NCBI GenBank assembly: GCA_029204225.1
Contig: CM055097.1
Coordinates: forward strand, 3,938,620-4,002,619
From: Diphasiastrum complanatum
Taxonomy: Eukaryota > Streptophyta > Lycopodiopsida > Lycopodiales > Lycopodiaceae
Length of the DNA: 64,000 nucleotides
Reading direction: 5' to 3'
Positions 24,701 through 34,270 of the stretch are shown one piece after another (position 1 is the stretch's first letter; every line of letters starts with the position of its first letter). Made by a program: the position numbers and the translations under genes. Below the pieces are notes generated by a model. That model ran no database searches and was not told the origin of the DNA. It saw nothing but the letters and a program-made list of their open reading frames with translations.

Positions 24701-26339
24701 CAACTCCAGGTAGCTTTGTCTTCTGCCCTATTTTTGTCAGCATTCTGTTCCTGTGAATTGATTGTGGTAGGATTTTAACAGTTTATATGTTTATATGCAG
24801 GGTCTGTATACTGGCCTATGTTTGTGGTAGCGACTTTAGCTGCGATAGTTGCAAGTCAAGCGACCATATCAGCAACTTTTTCTATTGTCAAGCAATCTGT
24901 AGCGCTTGGCTGCTTTCCACGGGTCAAAATTGTGCACACATCCAATCGTTTTTTGGGCCAGATATATATACCTGAAGTGAACTGGATTTTGATGATCCTG
25001 TGTCTTATCGTGACTGCTGCTTTTAAGACAAGCACTCAAATTGGAAATGCTTACGGTAGGTTTCATTCAATGAAGAATTTGTGGTGAAGTTGGATTACAA
25101 CTTTGGTCGTTATGAATTGAAGCACTAAAATCAGTTCGGAAATGCATTTCAATAGTAATTTGTTTATACCCAATACCCAATACCCAATAGCCATGGTCTT
25201 GCCAATTTTGTTCAATTCTCGTATGAGTGAAATGCTAACTACTGTGAAAAAATCGTGCAGGTATAGCTGTTGTCGGTGTGATGGTGGTGACAACGTTGCT
25301 GATGACTTTGATTATGGTTTTCATTTGGCAAACTCATCCTGTGCTTGTTCTTTTATTTTTCTTAGTTTACATGTCAGTAGAAGTGAACTATCTTTTCGCT
25401 GTGCTATTTAAGGCAACAAGTAGTGGTTGGGTTCCTCTAGCAGTAGCTGCCGTGCTACTCACTGTTATGTATGTTTGGCACTATGGCACTGTAAAAAGGT
25501 ACGAATGCGAAATGCAGAACAAAGTCTCAATTGGGTGGATTCTGGGGCTGGGACCCAGCATTGGACTGGTGAGAGTCCCAGGAATTGGTCTGTTCTACAC
25601 TGATCTAGCTCATGGAGTACCATCCATATTCTCTCGTTTTCTTACTCATCTCCCTGCTCTCCATTCTATTGTTATCTTCATGTGCGTCAAATATCTGCCA
25701 GTTAACACTGTCCCCCAAGAGGAACGCTTTCTTGTCCGGCGGATCGGTCCAAAACATTACTGGATCTACCGCTGTGCTGTTCGTTATGGCTACAAAGACT
25801 TGCACAAGAGGGATGACGTATTTGAAAACCTTCTGATGGAAAGTATAGCTTCTTCTATAAAAATGGAGGCGCTGCAAGCTAATGATGTGGAAGAATCAGA
25901 ATATGCCAGCTCAATAGACAATGTTGCATCCATCAGTAGAGCTGAGACTCCTCCAAGCAGTCTGCCCTCAGCCACCAGGCTGAACATTCAGAAGAGGGTT
26001 CGCTTTGTTTCATCTTCATCTACTAACTCTGAATCTTTAGAAATAAGAAGAGCAGCGCCTGAAACCAATGGAGCTGGCACTGGTGATACCATTTCTTATC
26101 CCCCTGAAGATGCAGGAGTTAATCAGCAACTCAATTTCCTTTGGAAAGCTAAGGAAAATGGGGTGGTTCACATTTTGGGCAAAACTCGTGTGATTGCACG
26201 AACTGGATCAGGATTATTGAGGAGACTAACCATCAATTGTGTCTATACCTTCTTGAGAAAAATTTGCCGAGCCAGTGATGTCATTTACCACATTCCGCAG
26301 GAGAGTTTGTTGAACGTAGGCATGGTTAACTATATTTAA
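6577..26339 (+). CDS. HAK: HAK/KUP/KT-family potassium transporter, nine coding exons, 820 aa
   Basis: The coding exons are 6577-6705, 20152-20377, 21741-21986, 23596-23646, 23862-24170, 24431-24483, 24595-24709, 24801-25055 and 25261-26339. They total 2463 nt with no phase conflict or stop. The product is a multi-pass membrane K+ transporter (K+ uptake, usually proton-coupled, at the plasma membrane or tonoplast). The N-terminus has the family motif LDQ-x-LDQP-x3-EAG. TM1 has [15 protein letters not shown], followed by [63 protein letters not shown] and [12 protein letters not shown]. The long hydrophilic C-terminal domain ends ESLLNVGM, as in the family. The start at 6577 is the first in-frame ATG after a stop at 6499. 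GILAPAIS replaces the usual GILTPAIS. It resembles the HAK10/KUP-type clade most; the exact clade is uncertain. Confidence 0.96.
7706..7740. repeat. AC/GCAC dinucleotide-type microsatellite in intron 1
   Basis: ACAC and GCAC units followed by a short TATATA run. The rest of 6706-9930 holds no feature I recognise. Confidence 0.8.
9934..10700 (+). pseudogene. Ty1/copia gag relic, + strand, inside HAK intron 1
   Basis: The translation starts [17 protein letters not shown]. After a frameshift it continues [20 protein letters not shown] and [10 protein letters not shown], then the 10175-10687 open frame ([22 protein letters not shown], Lys/Gln-rich tail). It closes with a CFICGNYHY start of a CCHC knuckle, which is cut short. 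This is the UBN2-type copia gag. It is clearly the same family as the - strand element at 12883-17095 but a separate copy. No protease or pol follows. Frameshifts make it non-functional. Confidence 0.88.
10717..10987 (+). mobile_element. Probable LTR (right part) of a + strand copia element
   Basis: The sequence ends TTCTAACA directly before a primer-binding site, as an LTR should. The left boundary is uncertain; TGATGGCC at 10717 is one candidate. A TTTTGC hexamer repeat lies at about 10803-10828. No second LTR with matching sequence was found. Confidence 0.45.
10988..10999 (+). other. Retroelement primer-binding site (initiator tRNA-Met type)
   Basis: TGGTATCAGAGC is the standard plant copia primer-binding site complementary to the initiator tRNA-Met 3' end. 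It is placed immediately after an LTR-like end. Confidence 0.75.
11000..11640 (+). mobile_element. Untranslated leader of a copia element, truncated
   Basis: The sequence downstream of the primer-binding site shares the GATCGCTGCTGG / GTTGCAGATCTGATTC style of repeats with the leader of the - strand element (reverse complement of 15540-16189). This makes it the 5' leader of a related element. No gag follows, so the copy is truncated. Three TGATTGC units sit at about 11344-11380. Confidence 0.5.
11641..12877. other. Unassigned part of HAK intron 1
   Basis: Short open frames occur at 11922-12107 and 12621-12986, without recognisable motifs. The left part may still be retroelement leader. Confidence 0.3.
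12883..13316 (-). repeat. 3' LTR of copia element A
   Basis: 434 bp. It is bounded by TGACAG on the left and CTAACA on the right and adjoins the polypurine tract. It has a single GGGTAAAG (13132-13139) where the other LTR carries the MITE insertion. Confidence 0.92.
13317..13325 (-). other. Polypurine tract of copia element A
   Basis: On the - strand AAGGGGGAG lies immediately before the 3' LTR start TGTTAG. The RNase H frame appears to use the TAG of the LTR as its stop. Confidence 0.85.
13317..13844 (-). pseudogene. Element A RNase H domain
   Basis: Two overlapping frames encode copia RNase H. 13844-13611 has [23 protein letters not shown] and [11 protein letters not shown]. 13589-13317 has [29 protein letters not shown] and [12 protein letters not shown]. 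The acidic residues of the active site (D in DADW, E in STEAEY, D in CDNQ) are visible. A frameshift near 13590-13611 separates the halves. Confidence 0.9.
13884..14501 (-). pseudogene. Element A fused pre-integrase / RT C-terminal segment
   Basis: The frame begins with the end of protease and the gag-pre-integrase domain ([30 protein letters not shown]: the HHCC zinc-binding set). It then jumps at about residues 112-119 straight into [18 protein letters not shown] and STTRP-like sequence ([13 protein letters not shown]), which normally follow the RT active site. The integrase DDE core and the YVDD motif are therefore deleted in frame (junction about 14144-14165). Such a product could not reverse-transcribe or integrate by itself. 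Confidence 0.88.
14507..14863 (-). pseudogene. Element A protease segment
   Basis: This contains [13 protein letters not shown], the aspartic protease active site of copia polyproteins, followed by [18 protein letters not shown]. It overlaps the gag frame at 14764-14863 in another reading frame, so a frameshift separates gag from protease. Confidence 0.88.
14764..15237 (-). pseudogene. Element A gag, C-terminal part
   Basis: It carries [30 protein letters not shown], a Lys-rich stretch and a damaged CCHC knuckle ([14 protein letters not shown]), in which the second Cys and the His are replaced. The frame shifts relative to the N-terminal gag near 15210-15237. Confidence 0.88.
15210..15533 (-). 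pseudogene. Element A gag, N-terminal part
   Basis: [39 protein letters not shown] and GPKEAWDTL are the hallmarks of copia gag. The start is ATG at 15533 or the later ATG of MAGLND. The leader between here and the primer-binding site is about 650 bp and non-coding. Confidence 0.9.
16190..16201 (-). other. Primer-binding site of copia element A
   Basis: On the - strand TGGTATCAGAGC directly follows the 5' LTR end (TTTTGTCA). Confidence 0.92.
16202..17095 (-). repeat. 5' LTR of copia element A, carrying a nested insertion
   Basis: It is homologous to 12883-13316 but interrupted at 16449-16911 by a foreign 463-bp element flanked by GGGTAAAG duplications. Without the insert and one duplication copy it is about 423 bp. 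Confidence 0.93.
16449..16911. mobile_element. MITE-like DNA transposon nested in the 5' LTR
   Basis: It is flanked by the perfect 8-bp duplication GGGTAAAG (16441-16448 and 16912-16919). The other LTR has this site empty. The ends are inverted: CATAGAA on the left and TTCTATG on the right. Each end is followed by internal palindromes built from AACCGTGG / GGTTC motifs. The centre (about 16550-16760) is a degenerate array of CACAGATGATTT units. There is no coding capacity. The 8-bp duplication points to a hAT-type mobilising transposase; that is inference. Confidence 0.88.
17101..18060. other. Unassigned part of HAK intron 1, with a protein-like - strand frame
   Basis: The - strand frame 18025-17786 (79 codons) reads protein-like ([20 protein letters not shown], then [11 protein letters not shown]). 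I do not recognise the family. It may be a fragment of a transposon protein. The remainder is featureless to me. Confidence 0.25.
18068..18420. repeat. Degenerate CTAAGTTCTAAG-type repeat tract
   Basis: Many variants of AAGTTCTAA and AACTTCTAA recur irregularly over about 350 bases. Together with ACCCTAAG they superficially resemble telomeric repeats, but there is no regular 7-bp period. Confidence 0.5.
19301..19460. repeat. Three-copy tandem repeat (about 52-55 bp) in intron 1
   Basis: CTAGGTAATGGCC begins units at 19301, 19353 and 19408. Each continues with a version of GATTCGGTGATTAG and an AACTTTA-type end. Confidence 0.8.
20152..20377 (+). CDS. HAK: HAK transporter coding exon 2 (residues 44-119)
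   Basis: It encodes TM1 with [15 protein letters not shown] and TM2 ([16 protein letters not shown]). The acceptor is GTGGTGCAG|GCA and the donor is GAAG|GTACAC, in phase 1. This is the most conserved part of the family and fixes the identification. Confidence 0.95.
20772..21093. repeat. Nested tandem duplication in HAK intron 2
   Basis: A 54-bp unit (TGTTGGGCATGCAAAGC...) is repeated at 20868 and 20922. The larger segment from TCTGGTTCCATGCC (20772 and 20970) recurs with period 198. The copies are nearly identical, so the duplication is recent compared with the surrounding elements. Confidence 0.9.
21741..21986 (+). CDS. HAK: HAK transporter coding exon 3 (residues 119-201)
   Basis: It contains [15 protein letters not shown], the [15 protein letters not shown] cytosolic loop and [16 protein letters not shown]. 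The family usually has T where this has A in ILAPAIS. The acceptor is GGATTGCAG|GTGG and the donor is TCAG|GTATGC. Confidence 0.95.
23596..23646 (+). CDS. HAK: HAK transporter coding exon 4 (residues 201-218)
   Basis: A 51-nt exon encoding [17 protein letters not shown], which matches the family's VLSAVSGLKV segment. Both splice sites are canonical (TTGCAG|TT and CAAG|GTAATT). It is small enough to be missed by gene finders. Confidence 0.92.
23862..24170 (+). CDS. HAK: HAK transporter coding exon 5 (residues 218-321)
   Basis: It encodes two membrane segments ([19 protein letters not shown], then [17 protein letters not shown]) around the motif RFGTDKVGF, and ends GIVLSITG. The donor is ACAG|GCAAGT, a GC rather than GT donor. 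Confidence 0.94.
24277..24348. repeat. 36-bp tandem duplication in HAK intron 5
   Basis: ACAGTGAACTATAAGGAGCC starts at 24277 and again at 24313, with essentially identical units. Confidence 0.85.
24431..24483 (+). CDS. HAK: HAK transporter coding exon 6 (residues 321-338)
   Basis: A 53-nt exon for [17 protein letters not shown], a hallmark HAK motif. The acceptor is ATATGCAG|GGGC and the donor is CAG|GTAATT, ending in phase 0. Confidence 0.95.
24595..24709 (+). CDS. HAK: HAK transporter coding exon 7 (residues 339-377)
   Basis: It encodes [20 protein letters not shown] and the extracytosolic FYNSTPG loop. Acceptor ATGCAG|ATAG, donor CCAG|GTAGCT. Confidence 0.95.
24801..25055 (+). CDS. HAK: HAK transporter coding exon 8 (residues 377-462)
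   Basis: It encodes [20 protein letters not shown], the [12 protein letters not shown] loop, [16 protein letters not shown] and TQIGNAYG. Acceptor TATGCAG|GGTC, donor TACG|GTAGGT. Confidence 0.95.
25261..26339 (+). CDS. HAK: HAK transporter coding exon 9 (residues 462-820, stop)
   Basis: It encodes the last membrane segments, [53 protein letters not shown] and [16 protein letters not shown] Ser-rich variable loop follows, then GVVHILGKT and the terminal [12 protein letters not shown]. The TAA stop is at 26337-26339. The last third is the cytosolic regulatory domain typical of plant members. Confidence 0.97.
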
Positions 26340-29170
26340 TAAGCCTTTGCAACTAGTAGGCTTTGAAATTGTTGCCTTTGCCTGAGATAAGACGAATGTT
26401 GTCAAATTCATACAAAAAGTTTGCTGTATTTCTGGAGATCTCTGGTAATTTTGCCATGCTGTGTTTTAAAAGTTTTGTTCAGGAGAGTCTAACTATGAGC
26501 AGCGTCTGCACTTTGAAGCCACCTTTCAATGTTTTGGCACCCTTGATTTTGGTTTTTGCAGTTTTGAAATGGTGATTGTCAATAAGGCCATTTCCTTACC
26601 CTTAATTTCTTCACTTAAGAATATTGTTGGAGCTATTAAAATCTGTTCAAATACATTCTTGGTGGCTCAAAAAAAACTACCTATATCTTGATAGTGGTCT
26701 ACAACTTTCAATGACATTATAAACATGAAATTGAAGACTTTGGTTCTTTGTGTTTTGTGTTTAAATTCTGCTATTTAATCTCCCCTCATCAGTGAGTTGA
26801 AAGTTTTGATGTTAGAAATGCTTATTTCTTTATCAATGGATTTTGTGCAATGTCTCTAACAACCTTTAGCATGTTACAAATGACAATTTATTAACATGAC
26901 TTATAGATTCCTGTCCTGCTGCTCTAACAGGGTGTAAACTAATATGAAACTTGGAAAGAACATACGATTTTGTTGAGTGACGCGTGAAAATTGTATTTGT
27001 TGCAAAATTATGGTTGGGGAGCAACAAAATGTTCTGTAAAATCCAAAATTAAAATTTAAAGCTTGCCTCTGGAGTCTACTCATACTAAAAAATATACAAT
27101 TTTGATATGCATGCATGTAGCAATATTTAAAGTCCTAAATTTACTTGAGAAATATAACTCTCATAAAAGGGTTAATCTATTAACATCTCTTTTTGCTCTC
27201 AAAGGGTTAATCAATTAATATGTTTTAGTGATCCTCCTGAAATCTTGGGAAGAACATACAGGAGTCTATCGAGTGGCTCAAGTGAATTGTATTTGCCCCA
27301 ATCCTATGGTTGGGGAACAATAAAATGTTTTTAATCCCTATTTCAATTTTAGATATCACCTTGAATCAAAGTAATTTTCATTTTCAACCTAGCAAATCTT
27401 GAAAAAGAGTATGTTGCAATATCAAAAGTCAAAAATCTGCTATAGAATCATAAGTGGATTATTACATAAGGGCACACGTTAACTACTATACTTAAAATTC
27501 ATTCTTCTTTTAATGTCAAATACAATTTACTATTAAGAAACATTGGAAGCTCACTTTTATGCAATGATAAGTTATGATGTGTCCAACATATAAGGGTATT
27601 AAACAAAAGTTGAATATTATGTGTTTGTTGCAATAAGATAAAATCATAATATTGAGGATATTTTCCCTTTTCCGGAATCATTGAAGGATAATCGTGATTA
27701 CCGCCGGATGGATCATCGTCCCTAAACATTAACTTTCAACGAATCTCTCGCCAAAAGAATTGAGGATTGTTGTGTCTTGAATTTGGTGAAAGTTTTGTCC
27801 ACCCATTTCTTTTACCTTAGCAAGTATGTTGGGGAGGTTGACATTTTCTAGGACTTTCTTCTCAGGTGATGCACACAATCCATGTTTTTCCCTCTTCCAT
27901 TAGTAGTTTAGAGCATTATCATGAATCTGTTTGAGGGATCTCTTTATTGCACCACCAATGTAGCATAGAAGTAAATGATAGGAACACCTTAGATACACAT
28001 GGTAAGATGTAAGGAGCCTTTAATTGATTGTTGCCACCAAGTAGAAGAAAATAAGATATTTTGACTAGGCTTGAGGATTGGAAGAGAAAACATCAAAATT
28101 AGCAATGTAATTGGTGAAAATAGCTTCTCAAGGTTGGTCCAATTTGAAAAAAATTAGAAATTTTGTAGAAGGTATCAATTGATTTCTGATGAAAGGGTAA
28201 CGCCTAGTTTGGAAGAAAGGAAAATGCAAAATTTCCATCCTACAAGGTTATTCCTACCATTCCAAAGAGATTAGTAAGGATAGACACATTAGCATATTAT
28301 TTTATCTTTATACAAGACTAGCATAAAACACAACTAAGAAATGGCATAGAATATGCTTGACCATAATGACTCTAGTAGGAAACTTCTTTTTTTTTTTGGA
28401 GTCCCGTTGAGATATTTTAGTTTGAGAGAGTCAATGAACCATGTAAATTTATTGCTAGAGCAACTCCCAAAGAAATGCCAAAAACTTGATTACAATGTGA
28501 TGATGATATTGAAACCAAGGCCAACAAGCCAATCAAGGGAATCATCATGTGTGATAAAGAGAACATCTAATTTAGCTCTAATAAACAAGAACATTGTGGT
28601 ATACCACAACGGCCTTGAATAATGATGGTGATTTTGTTCAAAATCTATGAAAATACAAATTCTCCTGAATTAAAAAAATATCATTGCATGCAAGATAATT
28701 GGTCAATTTCAAATCCCAAGTGTTGTGGACCTATTGTGTAGTGGTTTACATTTTCTTCTCAATGATTGAACTCTGATTCAGAGTTTGTGCATGAGTAGAG
28801 GTATGACAAGAACATGTCCAAAATTGTTTTTTGTATATAGATAATCTTTATCTAGTGATAGGTGTTGGTGATGGTTTTTGTTCTTTTAAGAAACTAGTAA
28901 CATTAAGTATTTTTTGATTGCTTGCTATAATTTATAGTATAAACTAATTATGCTAGTTGAATGTAGATCTAATCGATTACAAGATATTTTAATAAATATA
29001 AGAACGGTTATAATATAAGTTGATGTTTTTATTTAACATTCTAGAATGTAAATCCAAAATACTTTGTAATATACGTATGATGACAAAATTGCATTTTGCC
29101 ATGAAAGTAGATTATTCATGGAGCATGCAAATATCTAGCCAAGTTCTCTTCTAAACATTACCCACTATTA
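26340..29170. other. Downstream region of HAK gene; mostly unassigned
   Basis: The first few hundred bases are presumably 3' UTR; AATAAG-type signals occur at 26337 and 26581. Two diverged copies of a segment lie at about 26960-27030 and 27250-27330 (GAACATA ... TATGGTTGGGGA.CAA). Otherwise I see only short AT-rich frames, apart from the SINE-like repeat listed separately. Confidence 0.35.
28580..28885 (+). repeat. SINE-like dispersed repeat, copy 1 (degenerate)
   Basis: It is homologous to 56830-57117. It shares GTGGTATACCACAA, the TAGTGGTTT A-box remnant near 28737, the ATGATTGAACTC B-box remnant near 28762, ACATGTCCAAAATTG and a GTTGGTGATGG end. The A- and B-boxes are more decayed than in copy 2. 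Confidence 0.55.
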
Positions 29171-29172
29171 AC

Positions 29173-29418
29173 TAGATGGTCGTTGGGTGTGACTGAGCAA
29201 GGTCAATATCTGCAAGCAGGTTCCTCAGCCAAATCGCCTCCTTGGTAGCAATTTTGGCAGCTATATATTCCGATTTTGTTGAAGATAATGCTATTGAGGT
29301 CTGTTTTTGGTTGTTCCATGAGATTGGGCCTTGATTGAACAAGAACACAAATCCAGAAGTCGATCTTCTGGTGTCGATATCTCCTGCCCAATCTGCATGT
29401 ACAGTCCACCAAAGGGAT
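29173..29418 (-). pseudogene. Ty1/copia RNase H relic (element D)
   Basis: The frame reads HADWAGDIDTRRSTSGFVF, then SWNNQKQTSIALSSTKSEY, then AAKIATKEAIWLRNLLADI, and stops at 29173. These are the DADW, STTGYVF and LSSTEAEY blocks of copia RNase H. RT does not precede it and no 3' LTR follows clearly, so it is a fragment. Confidence 0.85.
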
Positions 29419-29989
29419 TAGAAATGGTTTGTGTGTGGTATTACTGAAAAATGGATTTAGTCAGAAGTTTAGTTCTGAAATAGATTGAAAGTGCAGTATG
29501 ATAGCGGAAGTTCCTCAGGCGTCAAAGACAGCCATCATCTGATCAGAAACTGAGGAGTCATAGATGTCCATGTTCTGATCAGAGTTATTGAACAAATGTT
29601 ATCAAACAGCAATGAAGTGCATTCAAATCACAACAAGCATTCATCTACGTTATACACAAATAGAAAAGCATGCAGCTGTATTACACTAAAGCACAACAAA
29701 ATAGCAGTTACAACCAGAATGACGACATAACTAGGAGGCTCAAAATCATTCGTCTCATGGACGGAGCATCATGTAGAGTGTGTCTGGATGATCCATTTAT
29801 AGAATTCATCCATGTATTAATTACAGTAAATATTTGTCACCTAATTAGGTAAGTCGTTGTACTTGGAAGTATTTGGCTTGTGTGACAACTTTACTTGGTA
29901 TATACAGTCAACGAATCAGGGAATGTTGACGCGGACGAGGACGTCGCAAATTCTCTCACTTCACATCTTACGTGAAATGGCTTTCTCTC

Positions 29990-30385
29990 ACTTCGCATTT
30001 TTGGAAAGTGGCTGGAAACGTTCCTCGTTGAAAATAGACGACTGTCGAGATTTTTCTCTCTTCAAGATTTTGTGAAAAAGCCGACAGTGCCTTAAAAAGG
30101 CAAAGGTGCCCTTAAAACAGTTTAACTTCTTCAAAATAGTTGAAAGGAAGAAGCTGAAGGCAAGAAGTCGACATTGTCGCATTTCGGGGAAATGCAAAAA
30201 GCCGACACTGTTGAAAATAGTTGAACTATTGAACTATGTTGAAGTGTCGCATTTCGGGAAAAGCCGACACTATCGCATTTCGGAAAAAGCCGACACTATT
30301 AAAAACATAGTTCATTTCTGCAGACTGTTGCGACACTTAGTGTATTTTTGTAGACTGTTGTGACACTTAGTGTATTTCTGCAGAG
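29990..30385. repeat. GTGTCG/CGACAC hairpin array
   Basis: Repeated units of the form GTGTCGCATTTCGGGAAAAG followed by CCGACACT make 7-bp perfect stems (AGTGTCG / CGACACT). Variants follow one another from about 30160 to 30300. Direct repeats with GACACTTAGTGTATTT follow at 30333 and 30363. Related sequence occurs at about 47690-48090 and 50660-50800. It may be the LTR or leader of the copia family represented by elements C and D. Confidence 0.55.
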
Positions 30386-30399
30386 TTGTTCTAAATGCT

Positions 30400-32090
30400 A
30401 ATTCGTGGAAGTCCTTGAAGATGGCCAAGTCTTTAATGATCTTCAAATAGTTGAACTTAACATTTGAACTTGAAATATGATAGGATTGGTTACCCTTTGT
30501 TGGAAATCAACCGGAAGTCCGTTGTAGACATTCTTCAAATAATTTGGCTGTCTAAGTTATGATTCCTGCAGGTATCAGATGAGCAAACGTAGAACCAATG
30601 TCAGTTTCACCTGACCCTAGATCACGGTCAATGAACATGCAAGAAGAATCTTGAAATAGAAATTAGTCATTCACCAAGGAAACAACTGTCTTGGCTCCTC
30701 TACGCATCAATGTATCCAAACAACACTCATTTGCACTATGAGCTTGCTCTCGTTGGATGTGCCATCGCTCTCTTGGAGAGAGTGTGTCCTCCTATAGATT
30801 TATTGGAGGGATTTCATCTACAAGACATCAATTGGCCCCTTCTTTAATCATTCTTGTTGTTTGGGGTGGTTTTATCTTGCTATACTATGTTGATCCTTGG
30901 GCCTATGTACATATTGTTTGTAGTTGATAAGTATCCAATTGTGTTTCACAAAAAAATATTGCAAGAGTTACTTCAAACTACAATGATAACTGTCCCATGT
31001 AGCTATGGCTCATAAGAGTATGTCATAATGCTCAATTATAAGATTAGGACATTGAAACTCCTAGACAAAAACTCATACCAATTCCCTCTCTCTATTGTAC
31101 TACCTATTTCTTGATCAAAAAATTTCTTGTTTTCTAGCTATTGTGTTATGAAAAAAACCAGTGCTCTTTGGATGTACAAATACTTCATCCAAAATTGGTG
31201 ACCATCTTGCAACAACAAATGGGACACAAAGTTCTCTTAAGCATAGATGAACATGGCCCTAAAAATTAAGGTCAACGTTCATAATCTAACCCATCAATAT
31301 TTGCTTTTCAATGTGAAAACACAAAATTTGGTCTTCTAAGGCCATGTCATAGAATACGTTCAAAATTATTTTGCATCAAATGAAATTATACAAACTAACA
31401 ATAATTGGGTGATTACATTAATGAGCTACAATAGAGTATATAAAAAGCCAATAGAAGACAAAACCTCATATGTCCAACCAAATGTTGCAACCCATGCACA
31501 ATGGGAAAGTGAAAAGAGTATTTGTTTAAAGGGTGGTGAAGGTACAACAAAAGTACCACATTGATAGTGGATTGTACCATATCAATAGTGGACTTTTGTC
31601 TTGATGTTCTTGTTATCATTGTGATCTCGATAATGGCAAGATACACTTATAAATGTCTAACAGATTCACCATGACAATTTATTTCCCAAATATTCATAAA
31701 GTAGTCTTTATCAAATCAAATGAGATAACCTCAGTTTGTTTACACTTTTTACTATAGTCAAACTATGCATAACACAATTTTGTAGTAAGGAAAAATGAGG
31801 ACACAAAACATTTTTTACATAATATAATTAAATTTTTTTTGACCAATAGAACCTAAGTCTTATTATATTTGTTCTTTGGTCAATGTTTACAACTTCCTAT
31901 TGACTAGTATAATTGAAATTGATGCTTATCTCTTAAAACATGTATCTCAAACAAGAACCAAATTATTTCTACTACCTAGGTGAACAAAACCAACCTATGA
32001 ATATTAAGAAATGTCAATCACAACAAATATATAATAACTAGTCATTGCATACATTCATCATGAGGTTCAAGAGCACAATGCAACATGTGG
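30400..32090. other. Unassigned AT-rich sequence
   Basis: No frame with recognisable motifs and no RNA gene seen. Confidence 0.3.
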
Positions 32091-32092
32091 TG

Positions 32093-32094
<2 letters not shown>

Positions 32095-32148
<54 letters not shown>
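32095..32148. repeat. AT dinucleotide microsatellite
   Basis: Uninterrupted AT units over about 54 bases. Confidence 0.95.
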
Positions 32149-32149
<1 letters not shown>

Positions 32150-32153
<4 letters not shown>

Positions 32154-33780
32154 CAACAATCGCCCAATTTGAACGGCCTATACAATATTTCCTTAGGAAA
32201 ATTGTATCTACACATTGTTGAAGATAACGAAAGAAAATCTCGATAAATACTTTATTACTCATTTTAGGTCTTAGTGTCAATAGGGTCCTTGCTTTGGATT
32301 ACATCAAATAACCTAACAAAAAAATCAATACAATTGTTGGCCCATGTAATGTTCTTTAGGAGAATGATATGTAGCTTTTGCACATTTTAAGTTTTGTTGG
32401 CTTTATATTATTTTAAACAGCTTGACTAAAATTAATATAAAGTCTAATATCAATTTGTTTTTTCTTCAGTTTAGAGTTCAAAAATAAAAAGAATGTGACG
32501 CAAGCCATTCCTTAGTACACAAATAGTACATTCGAGGGATTGGTTATTCAAAGTAAAATTATAGTGAACGTACAAAATACTTAAGAGTCAAAATTTCTAA
32601 CAAAAGTGATTCTAGCCAAAAAGAATGAAGCTTCATAATCCTTTCACATATCCTTTTAGCAAGTTCTTTATTAGATAGTTTGAGGGTATCATTATGCATA
32701 AGGAGGAACTCGGTAACATAGAAAATATACTTCTAATACTGTCATATATAAAAAAAGGGAGGCATTTCATGCACAAAAAATTCAATATATGCATGCTCCT
32801 AAATAATTGCAAGTTGTTTTTGCATAGAATATCGAACATCTATCACTTGACCACTTGTGTATATTTTATTTCATAGCAACTTGCTATAAGTCCTAGAATC
32901 CATTATGTAACTATTGCTTGTTGACTTGACAAGACTTGCAAAAATATTAAGTTGCCCATGTATTTGTCTATTGTGGAGAATGACGACAAACACATCTTTA
33001 TAGGGGCATGCAACAAATTGACACAGTGTTTACTTTTTCTTGTGGTAGTTGTATATCATGTAACAAAAATATTTAGTATATCAAAATAGAAAAGAAAAGA
33101 CGAGATGATTTCCAGTGTTGTGCAAAGGATCCAACTCGTGCCACCTCAAAATAATTATCACAATAGTCATGTACTCTAAACCTACTCATCCATGACAAAT
33201 GCCTATTAACACTATATCTAGATCTTAACAAAACCTATACATTTAAGATGTCTAATTGGCCAATATACAATGTGTAGTGTCAAGGTTGTGCCCAATAATC
33301 CTAAGCATATAACATCTTGAGATACCAAGAATAAATTAGTGACAAACTAGCATGGGCATGAAGATAAGCATGTTGTATGCTCATAAAGAATGTGCGTATT
33401 AGTAAATAGTATGAGATAGCTAAATAGAATGACGATAACTCTAAGGAGCAAGATGTTGTTGCGAAATTTTGACTTGCTCTCTTGATGTTTGCCTAGCCAA
33501 AGAGATAACATGAAGTTCACATGTAGTAGAAACATGCAAGAAAAGTAGGGTGTGAAGAGTGAATAGTGGATTTGGATTAGAGGAGGGTAGATGAAGGAAA
33601 ATAGAATGGGAACTATGAGATCTAGGTGGTAAGGGGTGGAAATCTCTTTAGGGCCACCTGAAAATGTGCTCTAAAAGTGGCCACATCATGTCTAGTAGGT
33701 AGAGGCTTCTATGAGGGGCTTTCAAAGGTATATGGCTATCTCACAAGGATATGGATTCTTTTACATGACCTAGCAAACCT
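32150..33780. other. Unassigned AT-rich sequence
   Basis: Only short frames; nothing recognised. Confidence 0.3.
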
Positions 33781-33799
33781 AATTACTTGTTGAGAGACT

Positions 33800-34270
33800 A
33801 AAAATGGTGTTCTCTTCAAGTAATAAATAGAAAACTCTGGCACCATCTCTATGCAGATGATATGGGCTCTTTTATGCTAGTTAATCAAATGCACTATCAA
33901 AAAATTTTATATTTGCTGCAACAATATACTATTGCATTGGATGCTAAAATTAGTTTGGAGAAATCTACATAGCTACTACTTTGTGATAGTCTTGCTACTC
34001 CTTGGCTATTTTTGCAACTATTTCTAACATACCACATGGGTAGTTATTTACACATTTGGGTATTCCTATTGGACTTCATCAAGCAAATAGGCAATAAGTT
34101 AATCACTTGATGTATACAACATGTTGACAATAAGATAACTATATCGGAGTACTGTGTTTGTCTTCCAAACTAATCATTTTGAAGCATGCCATGTATCCTA
34201 TGTTAATGTATCAAATATCTTAATGGGAATACAGCAAAGCTGGATATAATCATGTTCATTCAATGTCTAC
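33800..34270 (+). pseudogene. LINE (non-LTR) reverse transcriptase relic
   Basis: The frame at 33841 reads HHLYADDMGSF, then LLQQYTIALDAKISLEKS before a stop at about 33968. This fits the YADD catalytic box and the following 'G-x-K-(I/L)-N-x2-K-S' block of plant L1-type RT. After a frameshift (about 34053), HLGIPIGLHQANRQ matches the 'YLG(I/V)P(L/I)G' segment that comes next. Further degenerate similarity may run to about 35300. Stops and frameshifts show it is long dead. Confidence 0.65.

Noticed and set aside
29990-30385. CRISPR-like array
   Set aside because: The genome is plant nuclear and the repeats are overlapping hairpins without unique spacers.
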